From Actinostola sp. cb2023 (lineage: Eukaryota > Cnidaria > Anthozoa > Actiniaria > Actinostolidae): a stretch of DNA of 64,000 nucleotides. Positions 28,771-39,690 of the stretch are shown here, piece by piece. The first letter of the stretch is position 1. Every line of letters begins with the position of its first letter. A program made the position numbers and the translations under genes. Under the pieces are notes generated by a model. The model had not been told where the DNA came from. It did no database searches and worked only from the letters and a program-made list of their open reading frames with translations. The DNA lies in the NCBI GenBank assembly GCA_033675265.1, contig JAUJYZ010000838.1, positions 248,001 to 312,000 on the forward strand. The letters run 5' to 3'.

Positions 28771-30556
28771 ATGGTTGGTAACTTTTGCTCGGTGTTTCAT
28801 TGCAAAAATAATTCGGAAAACAGACCAGACTAGTCGTTTTATTCATTCCCTAAAGACACACGGCTAAGTAATAAGTGGAGAGAATTTTGTGGAAGAACTG
28901 ATAAAGTTTTTCGATGCTTCGTACGACCAAGAATTTGTCGTCTTCATTTTCAGGAAAGCGACGTAAACAAATCTCTAAGTGGAAAATCCTATTTAAAACC
29001 TAGTGTTTGCCCACTATATTCAGACCGAAAAACAATACACACATTTCTGCTAGAGAGACAAGAATAGAGAGTCGTAAAAGAAAGCGGCAAGACTCCGATA
29101 ACAATGCAAGTGAGTGTGAACTGATTGAAACGAAAGTCGACTTGATCGCTCTCGATCACAACTATTTCAGTCATAATGGAAATTGCAGAGAAAAAAGTAC
29201 ACAAGTTAATTTTGACTTAGATGAACTTGTTGAAGTTCAAGAAGAACTGAAAGAATTAAAGGAAGAAAACAATGAACTTAAATCTAAGTTAAATGATAAA
29301 GCCAAACTAAAACGTGACATGTTTACTGATGATGTTTTAAAAAACGACGAGTCAGTCAGGTTTTACACTGGATTTCCTTCTTTATTATGTTTGTTGTCAA
29401 TATTCAACCTTATAAAACCGCTTTGTGCCAATATGAGGTACTGGGATAACCAAAAAGATGCTAAGGTTGGCTACCAAAATGATCCTACTAAAAAGAAACC
29501 AGGTAGAAAGAGAACCTTGACTTTATTTCAAGAATTTGTTATGACATTGGTCAGAATCAGATTGGGGCTGCTAACTACACAGCTTTCACATATATATGGG
29601 ATCTCACCAAGCTCAGTGAGCAAAACATTTAGGACATGGATTTGTTTTCTAGCTCAGGTACTCAAAGACATTCTTTTAATTTGGCCCAAAAAGCAGGACA
29701 TAACAAAAAATCTTCCAAGAACATTCAAAAAATTTCCCTCTACTAGAGTTGTCATTGACTGCACTGAGGTATTTATTGAAAAACCTTCAACACCAAGTGC
29801 ACAAAGAGCCACATGGAGTAGCTACAAACATCACAACACTCTGAAAACCTTAGTTGGCATTACTCCCAATGGTATGTTCAGTTTTGTCTCAAAATTCTGG
29901 ACTGGAAATACAAGTGACAGGCATATCACAGAGCAAAGTGGCCTTTTAGAATTATTAGAACTTGGCGACTCTGTCATGGCTGATAAAGGTTTCAATATTA
30001 GAGACTTATTAACAAAGAGAAAAGTATTATTGAACATCCCACCACTATGCAAAGGTAAAGTAATACATAAAAGTATGCTTTTATAACTTACAATGTAGGT
30101 GCCTATGCAGCAAAATTCTCACATACAAAATAAACTCAAGTGCTGTATTATACCTTATGAGTGTTTTTCTTGATTGTGAGAATTTAAGAGAAATTTATTG
30201 TTTCAGGGGAAGCATATGAAACGATTTCTCTGAAATTCTCATAATCAAAGAAACAAACTCAAAAGGTTTAATACAGTGCTTGAGTTTATTTTGTATATGA
30301 GAATACTTAAAGCATTATGTTATAATATACAATAAATGTATTTCTGTATTTTCAAGGAAAACAGTTATCTACCAAGGCTGTCAAGTCTACACGTACAATT
30401 GCCAGTATCAGGATACATGTTGAAAGGGCAATTGAAAGATTGAAAAATTTCAGGATACTTCAAGGAAATGTTCCTCTGACTTTGCTGGATATAACAGATC
30501 ACATTCTAATTGTTTGTGCTGCTATTTGTAATTTACTACCACCCCTTACAAAATAA
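28771..30556 (+). pseudogene. THAP-domain DDE transposase of the ISL2EU-type element
   Basis: It starts at ATG 28771 with a THAP zinc finger (CSVFHC, then a GRTDKVFRC and RICRLHF pattern). The THAP part has a TAG at 28831 and a one-base frame change near 29005. From there the frame is open to 30054, splices through G|GTAAAG to an acceptor at 30355-30356, and ends at 30556. After THAP come a Lys-rich linker, a Leu/Glu coiled coil (about 29220-29310), a helix-turn-helix (YGISPSSVSKTFR) and a DDE_4-type core. Catalytic candidates are the Asp in VVIDCTEVF, the Asp in SVMADKGF and the Glu in HVERAIERLK. Only the THAP lesions keep it from being intact. Confidence 0.8.
30117..30303. repeat. Hairpin MITE in the transposase intron
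   Basis: tctcacatacaaaataaact at the left is matched by its complement at about 30280-30303, and the arms continue through caagtgctgtatta. About 187 bp. It makes up most of the only intron of the transposase gene. Confidence 0.65.
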
Positions 30557-31174
30557 ATAATATTGTTTTGCCCATTTCACTGGCCTCAATGTTTCAAAAT
30601 GCCATTTCTATAGAGCATATATACATGTATAAGAGTGGATGGTACACCATTAACACCATTTATGAAACCTGTGAAACACTGAATTTTCAAAATCTAGTAA
30701 TATAATAATATAATTAATTAGTCTTATTCAGTGTTATATTAAATACTTCATGGATTGGTGTATTATCTAGCTTAATTATAGCAGTTAATAAGTATAACAA
30801 TCAATATGACAATTTTTATTGCTTAATATTATTGTCTAATTTTCAGTTACAAAATGAATGATTGTAATATATATTGGTTCACAAGTTTGCAGACTGTTCA
30901 GCCAATGGAATTATCTAAATGAGATGGTGATCTGCAATCTATACTTACAGATTAGAAACCTTGTAATAAATTTCCTTAGTTAGCAGCTCTTTGACCATAT
31001 GGGTAATATAAAACATTTTGAGCTTGCTCAATATTACCTTCCAAAGTTCCTCATCAAAAGTAACAGGAACAATTAGTATACCTTTATTTCTATAAATTAT
31101 TAAATCACAGTTAATAATCTCAGAAATAGCCATTTGTCCTTGAATCTGATAGTTCCACTTTGTTTCTGATTTAA

Positions 31175-31630
31175 AGTGCCTATAACCCCTGTGAGATTGT
31201 TTTAAAATTCTATTCAATATAAGCTGAATAGTTGGTGGGTTCAGTATTTTGTGATTTGAACCTTGCGTTTATGAGTTATAGAGGTTTGAAATTTCAATAT
31301 GCAAATTTGATGACGTCTACTAAGACTTCATTTATTATACAAAAACGCCCTTGTGCTGATTATTGACATTTGAAAACTTACAGAATATTTTCACAGTCTT
31401 TATAAATGATTTTATAACTTCTTCCCCATTTCAAAATATAAGCTCTTCTTGAAAAAGTCTACATAAGTTATGGCAAATTCCTGGGTTGACGTCATCAAAT
31501 TTGCATATTGACATTTCAAACCTCTATAACTCATAAACGCAAGGTTCAAATCACAAAATACTGAACCCACCAACTATTCAGCTTATATTGAATAGATTTT
31601 TGAAAGAATCTCACAGGGGTTATAGGCACT
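31175..31630. mobile_element. TTAA-flanked palindromic MITE inside the YqaJ gene
   Basis: The ends AGTGCCTATAACCCC / GGGGTTATAGGCACT are flanked by TTAA (31171-31174 and 31631-31634). The arms match for about 150 bp, including gcgtttatgagttatagagg and its complement. Length 456 bp. Removing it at TTAA would leave the nuclease frame continuous. Confidence 0.8.
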
Positions 31631-32057
31631 TTAAGGGTGATTTTACCTGTACTATCGGCATTCAAAAGTTCTTGTGCAGCAACAAAAGGCAACAGATTTC
31701 TTTTGGAGTAAAGACTCTTGACTTCAACTAAAGTCTTTTTGGGGCAACACCCGCAGCTTCTGATACCATCTGGACTAGCTCCTAAGTATGGCAATGATTT
31801 GTGTATTACCAAACCTGATGGCATAACAAAAATTGATTTGTGCTTTGACATTTTCTTCAGGTAGCGTAGAAGGGCAACTTCCTCTTTTTCATGTCCCCAA
31901 ATAAGTTGTTCAGGCATACAATCTTCCTCCATTGGGCAATAGTTCATTAAATTTTTCACAATGTTTGTACGATCAGTTGTTTCTCACATATGACAAACAG
32001 TGTAAAAATTTGATGCAGTAACTCTGCAAGCACGCTGTTCAAACCAGAATGGTGATC

Positions 32058-33090
32058 AGGGCAAAAAACTTTTTCTCCTTTCCACTTGTCCATTGGACGA
32101 GTGGTTTTTAGATTTCAGTTGTCCGAATGATAAATCTACTTGTCCAAAAAAGAGAGACGATTTACTAGAGAAATACACCAATATTTATTATTAATAACCA
32201 AAAAAGAAACATAAATAAATAAAAAACAAGCAAGGCAATGAATTAAATTAAAAGGGCTTTTTGACTTGTACTGTGAAATAATAAGGTAGTTTTCTCTGGA
32301 ATTAATGATATTCCGAATTAAGATTTGAGTATCATTATGTGAATGGCCAGAAACAGAACTCAGTCAGCCGTGTCACCTTACAATAATTGACCAATAAGAA
32401 AAGAGTGATCTCACGCTAATTAGTATGCAAATCGAATAAAATTATGCACCGTCTTCTTGATCGCTGTTTTCCTTTCAACTTGAGTAAAGCAATGTTTATT
32501 TACTATTCTTACATTTGAACAATGAGCATTCATGTGTAATAATAATATGCATTTATATAGCGCCTGACACAGAACGGCTCTAGGCGCATAAAGTGTGTAA
32601 TAATTAATAACGGAACCAAAATAATGGCAGTTTTCATACCTTCCGCGTTTCCAGATCGACAATGTCAACAAACGTGGTTGTCACTTCACCTTCCTTGCCA
32701 ATATATCGGACAAATACGGATTCCTGCTCAATTTCTTTAAACATTTAAGGTTTTTAAGCATTTCGCGGGAAAATGCATGTCTCGCGTCTAGCTAGGCCCT
32801 TCTTGGCTATTATTAGGGCCTGGTGTACGGCAGTTACGTGATGCAAAGCATGCTAGAAGTCAAACCCGACATGACCCGAATGATCGAGGTAAATAATTGG
32901 TGTTTATTTCTCACGTTAATACAAGGGATGTTGATTCAAAAGAGTTGCAAAACCTAAAGAAAATAGTAGATTATTAATTATACGCAGTACGTTTTACTCG
33001 TCCGGTCGGACGAGTGCTTTGGGAAATCTAGTTGTCCGAAGTAAAAACTACTCGTCTCAGACGAGCGGACGAGTGGAAGTTGTTTGCCCT
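32058..33090. mobile_element. hAT-like non-autonomous element inside the YqaJ gene
   Basis: The ends AGGGCAAA / TTTGCCCT are flanked by a 7-bp direct repeat GGTGATC (32051-32057 and 33091-33097). Sub-terminal cacttgtcc / ggacgagtgg motifs are repeated in both orientations. Length 1033 bp. The CAGGGC-like end suggests hAT, which normally makes 8 bp; the 7-bp reading may hide one mutation. An AAT-tailed tatatagcgcc retroposon tail lies within at about 32540-32600. Confidence 0.65.
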
Positions 33091-34803
33091 GGTGATCTTG
33101 ACTGTGATTTTGTTTGATCAAATATTGTTTCAATTTGTTCATCGGTAAGATCCAGAGAATCCAGAAACTCAACAGCCAGTTCTTCACTTACATTTAACTC
33201 TGATATTAAAATACTTTTTTTCTGACACAAAAATGTCTGCATATTCCTTTAAAGAATATACAAAAACACTCTCAACAGTTTCGTCACTTGCAATATTTTC
33301 ATCTTTAGAAATATGAGTGTTTAGTTCTTCTTCTGAGGTGACATTTTCCTTTAATGCTGGGAGATATGACAATACAACAGAATTATTACAGGTATCAAGG
33401 AGCTCCCTCTTGAATTGTAATCGTAAATCATCAACATCATAATTAACAGATCTTGGTTCAAAGTGTGTTATTGTGACAGGTGATTTTAACTTCTTCCCAT
33501 ACTCCGGACGACCAACTTGCAGCTTGCTTATTGGAAGTGATCCTTCATTTCTTTTCCCTTTACGTACCCAACCACAGTCTTTACCAGTACATGTCTGCAT
33601 TTCATTGGCAATAACTGTTGCAAGTAAATCAAAAAGGGATGCAGCAATGTGTCTACAGCCTCCATCAGCACTGCAATTCAAACAAACTTTACATTAGTCC
33701 AATCCAAGAGTCCTTATATAAGAAGAAGTGAAATTTAATAGTTTATAGGATTTCTGTAACTGTACATGTAATTTAGCTTTTAAAAGTGTTTTGTTATTTT
33801 CATTTAGCGAGGACATGTATCCATTGATACCAGCATCAGCTGTAGTGTTTACTCTGGCTAAATTGTTTTTTTTCCACATAATCTATTTGTATTTGTAATT
33901 GGGGAATTTTGAGCATGCAGTCAAGTGAAAGAAAGTTTTTTTAATTAACTGATTACTGTGTACATTTCTATACTCACCCTCCTTTGCACTGACAATAACC
34001 AGAGTGCACACTGCCGTCATTTTTCAGAATAAAAAATCCTTTGTAACTGGATTGACCGCCATCTAATTTAGATCTTTCCGTTGGCTGGACTGCAAACTTA
34101 AATAAATGGTAGGTTGAACCATGTTTGTGATGACATTGCAGGTTTTCTACATGACCGTCGAAGTACAGTTTGTAACCCAACAAGCTCTTGTAAGACTTTA
34201 AACTTTCCTGTGAATAGGCACACTTTCCAACTAAATAGTTGTACATATCTGGAAAACCAAACTGTGGTATGGCGGATAATGTGTGACTCCATCCTTCTTT
34301 GGCTATGCACAACGGATTTGGAAGTGTTCCCTCGTGTTGAGTTTGTAATTTCAAGGCGATAATCGTTTCGCTACTTTGTGGTTGTTCGAGTTCGTCAAGC
34401 TTCTTGAGCTTTATCTCATGACTCTTTAAGCATAGGTCTGCAAGCTCTGCTTTCCTTTTGCCTGATGTTTCAACTCCTCTTTTCTGTAAGAATTCCTTTA
34501 TCCAAGGAACTTGTTTTGATGCAAAATATTCTGCGTCCATTACACTCGACGAGAATCCAAGCCTCGCTTTGGTGTTAACATTCGCTCCCAGTCCAACTCT
34601 TCCAAACATAACGAAAGTAAACTATTAGCTGACTTGCTGTCCATTATCGGAGTTGATGTCTTTGAACAGAAAAACAAACTCAGAAAAGGGTATACGAACC
34701 ACGCCCTACAAACATTGGCTGACTATTTATTAATGCGCGCAATGAATTTAAAACGCGCCAGCCACCATGCTTTATTTGTACCTGTTGTTGCGATTAAGGT
34801 TGC

Positions 34804-35007
34804 CCAGATGAAACGACTACATACTACAATAAAGTCATGTGATTCATTATGTTTTCAACCAGTAATTTCAATTTGAGATGCAAAAGTACACGGCATTGTG
34901 AGAAATGGATTTAATGCCGCTGGTATCAACTCGCAGTTCCGCGCGCAGAAATTGAAAACATAATGAATCACATGACTTTATTGTGGTATAGTAGACTTTT
35001 CATCTGG
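34804..35007. mobile_element. Small palindromic MITE, 204 bp
   Basis: The ends CCAGATGAAA / TTTTCATCTGG are inverted, and the arms match through acaataaagtcatgtgattc and its complement. It lies just outside the ISL2EU-type element. The target duplication is unclear. Confidence 0.65.
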
Positions 35008-35956
35008 ACGTTTTTGAGAATGACTGTATAAGGCATGTCCTAAACTGATGCATAAGAAATGCAATGTACTATGGAGAAAAACTATTTTATTACTTTTCAA
35101 ATTTATAAGGCTTTGTATTAGCAAGGCCAAACTTCAATTGCATTCACAGTGTATAAAGTCTCTTTTTGTATTGGCGAAGAAGCCCAGTTATCAGTTTGCA
35201 TTTGGTGTAAATACTGCTGTATACCTATAGTTTCTGTGAAAGCGCAATCCTTGATAAAGAAATCATGGTTTCAATCTATTGATTGGTTTTCAAATGAACG
35301 TGGAACAACTGAACGCAAATTGCTAACAAACATGCTAATCGTAGGAGCAAGTAATCATAAGTTGCTGCCAAATGGATATACCCTGTTAGCCAATCACAAG
35401 TCAACCTAAAACCACAATTACTAATAAATTATTGCGTTTACTTCGGAATCTGATTGGTAGCTTGATTTCTCAGTCAATAACTCATGACATAGACTGCGAG
35501 CAGAGCACACTTTCCCCTCCAGTTTTGAATACATGGGGAATGGGGACTAGCAGGGGCGAGAAGAAGGGGCAGTAAAAGTAGGGACTGCTCGCAGGCTTCT
35601 CATGAAGGATCATACAATTGTCCACTCTAGTCATGCGAAAACTGCTGTAAACGTAAATAGCGCGAGCAGAAGCGGAAACTAAAATACGTCTGCTTTTCGC
35701 CTTTGCCAGTCAGCATTCAGTAAACTTATAGTTCCATGTTATGATATGAAAGCAGTGGTTTACAACATTACAAGCATAATAATCTGAAATACTGCTGAAA
35801 CGTGAACATTGTATACGATAATACAGAAACATGAAATTAAAATGCAACAATTTGGCAACTCATCAGAAATACTTGTTCTACTGCCTATACGCAGTTCAAT
35901 AAATTCGTCAGAATGGGTAATTTCTAGTAAAGAAATAATCAAACGGCAATGCTTGA
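35008..35956. other. No recognisable gene
   Basis: Ordinary AT-rich sequence. Short frames at 35.05-35.41 and 35.76-36.05 kb have no domain I recognise; those beyond 35.96 kb are shadows of the minus-strand gene that follows. Confidence 0.4.
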
Positions 35957-36660
35957 TTAAAAGACATATTTTTCATCATAGCTATCATTATCTTGAGCCT
36001 GGTACGACCTTGGTACGGGTGCAGACATGTGATGTGATGTGGTTGTGGCGGTAGACGTTGATGGATAAAATCTGCAATGTCCAGGCGGCATGGAAAATGC
36101 TGACTGGCTACCGTACATGTAGCTTGGCATGCCTCCGCCAGTGGCTGTGACACTCGGAACTGCATATGGATTGTACTCCTGGTGCGCACCAAACGATGAC
36201 TGGGAGTTATCTTGAATCATTAACTGGAACAATTTGAGCTCATGTGCTCTAGATTTCTCATTTTCCTCTTTCAGGAATGTGAACATTTCTTTGCTGTCAT
36301 TCTCGACAGCCGTTTTTACAAATCGATGGTTTGACATACAAGTTCGCTGCTGTCTTTCTTCTTCTTTTTTATCACTGCCTCCTTCACTGGAACAAATAGC
36401 TTTTTGATAGGATCTTCATTTGTTGTGTCAGACAAATCCGCGTCATCATCGTTAGTGAATTGTGCAGAAGGCCCTGTTGCTAATTGAGGCTGGCATGAAT
36501 CTCGCGTCTTGACCAATTCGAAGAGACGTTCAAACCACGCCCCGTATTCCTTCTTTTCTTGAAATCGCTTCACACCAGTTGCGGTCTTGACAGTGAGTGC
36601 AACTTTCTTGCACTCGCTTATACACTTTTTGAACTTTGATCGGAGCTGCGGGACAGTGAA
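35957..36660 (-). pseudogene. SANT/Myb-like transposon-associated protein, one frame break
   Basis: From about 36660 the minus strand reads a basic helical segment (PQLRSKFKKCISECKKVALT), then a KRFQEKKEYGAWFERLFELV helix and an acidic linker (NDDDADLSD). The frame changes near 36330 into a Glu/Lys helix with KEMFTFLKEENEKSR and a Pro/Ser/Tyr-rich tail. This matches an uncharacterised protein type common in coral genomes with a Myb/SANT-like N-terminus; DNA binding is inferred. The N-terminal start was not found. Confidence 0.45.
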
Positions 36661-36761
36661 AGGAGGGAGATAACGAAGGGGAGTTAGCGGTGGCGCGAAC
36701 TGAACAGCCTAAGAATAGTTTAGAGACGACACCAGCTCGGACTTTCCCTGTACCGACTTAC

Positions 36762-36881
36762 CTCTTGTTCAAGTCCACATTTTCAGACGACGGCTTTTGC
36801 GTTAATCGTTTATAGAAGAATGAGCTGAAAATGTGGGTTCTTTTTCTGTCTTCTTCACTTAGCTTCTCGTGGAAAATATAT
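36762..36881 (-). CDS. Exon resembling a Ulp1/SENP-type SUMO protease
   Basis: A 120-nt exon bounded by a TTTCAG acceptor and a GTAAGT donor on the minus strand. It encodes a FHEKLSEEDRKRTHIFSS and FFYKRLTQK pattern, characteristic of the segment before the catalytic His in C48 (Ulp1/SENP) peptidases. No neighbouring exon with the His/Asp/Cys triad was found, so this is an isolated exon of a gene relic or transposon cargo. It sits just upstream of the SANT-like gene on the same strand. Confidence 0.5.
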
Positions 36882-37030
36882 CTGAAAGGTTGAGCAAATA
36901 TTTGTTATTTGTCTTTCTTTAGTTAGGAAAACATGCTTTATGTCATACTGCGAGCGCTCTTGTATATTGTATGTCACGCTGGTTCATTAGATATTTGCCA
37001 TCATACCATTAGATTCAAGAGCTATTTTAA

Positions 37031-37060
37031 TTACATTAAACGCCACGGCGTTTAATGTAA
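37031..37060. repeat. Perfect 14-bp inverted repeat with 2-bp centre
   Basis: TTACATTAAACGCC and its exact complement are separated by AC. Isolated; it could be a protein-binding palindrome or the footprint of a short MITE. Confidence 0.6.
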
Positions 37061-37396
37061 AATTTAAATATTTGCTGTGCAGTATACAAGCCACTCAGTT
37101 ATAGCATGCGATGAAGGGTTTATTAGATTTTTGCCGTGCTTTATATCTCGGTCTAAGTTTCGAACGAGCCAGGTTTCCATACACTCTTCAAACCAATAAC
37201 AAGAACCCAAACCAACTCGAGGAACCGAGATATCATGGTCTGAAAAGGCATAACCCTTTGGAAGCGTTATCTCGATCTTTGTGAACTTTCGCCGAGAGAT
37301 CTCAGGTTGTCACCCCTTTGAAAAACTCAGGGTTTTTCAGAATATCCACGGAAGAGGGACTTTACTCCCTATAACCACTCGAGAAGTACATGGCAC

Positions 37397-37897
37397 TTTC
37401 CAACTATAGTATTTATTTTTGTGTAACTTCGGGAGTTATTTTTTAAATTTGGTTTAAAATAGGTATACTAAGCACCATGTACAGAACGTTGAAATATAGG
37501 CAAAGTTTGAGGTACAAAAGAGGGATCTGGTACATAAAATTTCCAAATAAAAATAATGCCGTAGGAAAGCTTCACTGTTGTTCTTTTAGTTGAGAAAGTG
37601 TCAGCCTCTAACTCGCAATGCAAAATTTTGGGGACATTCCGCAACCTTATAGTTTTATTTCCCAAAAATGCTGCATTGCGAGTTAGAGGCTGACACTTTC
37701 TCAACTAAAAGAACAACAGTGAAGCTTTCCTACGGCATTATTTTTATTTGGAAATTTTATGTACCAGATCCCTCTTTTGTACCTCAAACTTTGCCTATAT
37801 TTCAACGTTCTGTACATGGTGCTTAGTATACCTATTTTAAACCAAATTTAAAAAATAACTCCCGAAGTTACACAAAAATAAATACTATAGTTGGAAA
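37397..37897. mobile_element. Palindromic MITE, 501 bp
   Basis: The ends TTTCCAACTATAG / CTATAGTTGGAAA are inverted. Arms of more than 200 bp match almost perfectly through ataggcaaagtttgaggtac and gagttagaggctgacac, leaving a loop of under 80 bp. Very high arm identity implies recent origin or repair by copying. Confidence 0.85.
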
Positions 37898-38266
37898 GAC
37901 CACGAAACGTTTATTACGTGAGCTTAATATCATTGTTGTAGAGCAAACGATAAACACACACTGGTTCTTCAAATTTGCCTCATAATTTCGCTGAAAAATG
38001 GTAGTTGTCAAACTGTTTTTTTAAAACTGCAAATTTCTCCTAAAATAAAATTCTCTGGAACTTTTTAGTATTTTTCCCTAAAATAGATCATTGAAAGGAA
38101 TGATATGGTGAAAGAAAATAAAATTCGATTATTTTGAGTTGACCGTCAATTCTCGGTTGTTACAGGCATCCGCTCTTAATCTACTGATAAAAAGCAAGAC
38201 ATTTATGTGTGAAATCACTATGAGTTTGAAATCGATCAATGTTCTCTTTGCATTTCCTAGTGTTCC

Positions 38267-39125
38267 TCAAGAATATCCGTTGCATGCTGACAAATTCACT
38301 AAAAACCAGAAGATGTGGCAGTACCACTTTTTTGACTGCCAACCAGAGTAGTAATATGACCGAAGTTGATCCACTCTATCTATGCCTCCCATGTGCTTTG
38401 TATAAATATCTGCTTCTTGTGGTTTCTCGATCATGGTTTCTTGCCCTTTCACTTTCCTCTGGACAAGGCGATCAGGTTCACTAGGGGATATATTAGTAGA
38501 GAGAAAGGAAACGCCTTTCCTGTCGTGACACATTGTGTAAACTACAATCGTTACCAAAATGGTTGGCACAATTGGATAATTGAGCACGGGTGTCATTAAA
38601 GGTTGGCTACAAAACTACCCCCTTCCCCAGTACAAAGTTGTTGAGACGAACTTGCTCATCGAGGGCCACGAAAAAATCACCACACACCATTATACTATCT
38701 ATATAACCAGCAACATTGTATGTGGGGGAGGGGAGTATCCAACAAGACAACTTGTACCCAATAAAGAGCACTAGCTACCATAAATGTGCATCGTGCCAAG
38801 GAATTATGGCAACTATTGTAGCTGCCCACGCTGTTCAACGACTTTCTCGCCTGGCTTTAGTTTCTTTGCATTTCTTACGAACTGTCTCGCAAGCTTAGGT
38901 ATTTTGATCCATAAGGTGATTAAAAAGCTTCGGGATGGTAAAAAAATTATCACAAAAAGATGTCGATGCTTGTTGAGGAAAGGCTCTGCCAGAATCTTGT
39001 TCTTGCTCTTCAGATTCACTTTCTTGATCTGAGAAACCTTCAAAATCAATATCAGATACTTCTGAATCACTATTTTCTCTTAAATCCTCGCCAAGTACTG
39101 TACCGGTCAGAATAAAACAAACCAA
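38267..39125 (-). pseudogene. piggyBac transposase relic (PGBD4-like)
   Basis: The N-terminal acidic part (38895-39125: SDSEVSDIDFEGFSD) is typical of piggyBac transposases. Next a KLKPGEKVVEQRGQ segment (near 38815) precedes a gap. The C-terminal half (38267-38596) then has the DRKGVSFLST strand and a HMGGIDRVDQLRSYY motif containing the last catalytic Asp, followed by SKKWYCHIFWFLVNLS. Most of the middle, with the other catalytic Asps, is missing, and about 220 bp of unrelated sequence lies in its place. It cannot be active. Confidence 0.7.
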
Positions 39126-39149
39126 GGTGTATTAGGTCGTTACAAATGT

Positions 39150-39690
39150 GATGGAGGATTGTTATTCACAGGATCCGGAAGAGGAACTTTGTCTTGCAAT
39201 ATTTCATAATCGTGTTGTAGCTCTTGTAGTTCTCTCTCGGCCATTCTCTCCTCCAATCGGGCCATTTCAGCTCGGTTGTTTGCTTCTTGAATAGCTTTCT
39301 CAGCTTCAAGTGCAGCTAATTTAATACACCATTAAAGATCCAGTTGTAATTTTTTCGTTTCGATCTCTAAGGTCTTCCTTTTCTGATTGACAGTGTGCTT
39401 TCGCTTTAATTCTGCTTTAACAGCAAACTGCCTTGCATCTCTTAATCTCTCGCTGGCTTCTGAATTTCTGGATGAAGAACTTTTTGAAGAGCGGCCAGAC
39501 TGGATAGACAATGAAGTACCTCTGAGAGATGGAGGGGCTGTATGATGATGGGGCATGTTAGGTAAGACCTCGGAAGAGTGACACTCTGTTGCTGGTGCAG
39601 AGGCAATAAGACGATTCTGTTATGATGAAACTGGAATTGGGTGGTTGTATTGAGCTGTTGATTCAGCGATATACTTCTCAAGAATCTCCA
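39150..39690 (-). pseudogene. Ser-rich coiled-coil, Gag-like fragment
   Basis: The minus strand reads a Ser/Arg-rich start (SGRSSKSSSSRNSEASE), then a long Lys/Glu/Ala helix interrupted by one stop near 39332, continuing to an EERMAERELQELQHDYE helix. The layout resembles the N-terminal coiled coil of Pao/BEL or related retrotransposon Gag proteins; no zinc knuckle, protease or polymerase follows. Confidence 0.35.

Larger units (their letters stand above)
30945..34609 (-). pseudogene. SAP-SWIM-YqaJ nuclease protein of the ISL2EU-type element
   Basis: The minus-strand gene starts in the right terminal repeat (34609). Exon 1 (to about 33978) has a SAP-like helix pair (WIKEFLQKRGVETSGKRKAEL) and ends in CQCKGG; the next exon (from 33670) begins ADGGCRHIA, completing a SWIM zinc motif. 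A frame change lies near 33225. The YqaJ/lambda-exonuclease-like domain follows, with an FWFEQRACRVTAS start, an SPDG segment, LVEVKSLYSK and YQIQGQMA, ending at 30945. Two MITEs interrupt it (32058-33090 and 31175-31630), and the reading resumes sensibly beyond each. In ISL2EU elements this second protein is thought to act as a nuclease or accessory factor in transposition. Confidence 0.75.
28631..34627. mobile_element. ISL2EU-type DNA transposon, 6.0 kb, with nested insertions
   Basis: 78-bp terminal inverted repeats (28631-28708 and 34550-34627, one clear mismatch) begin TAATAGTTTACTTTCG. TA at both outer edges fits a 2-bp target duplication. Inside are two facing genes: a THAP plus DDE transposase (plus strand) and a SAP/SWIM/YqaJ-nuclease protein (minus strand). 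This pairing defines ISL2EU elements of the Harbinger-related clan. Later insertions sit at 30117-30303, 31175-31630 and 32058-33090. The two terminal repeats are nearly identical, so the element is not very old. Confidence 0.8.
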
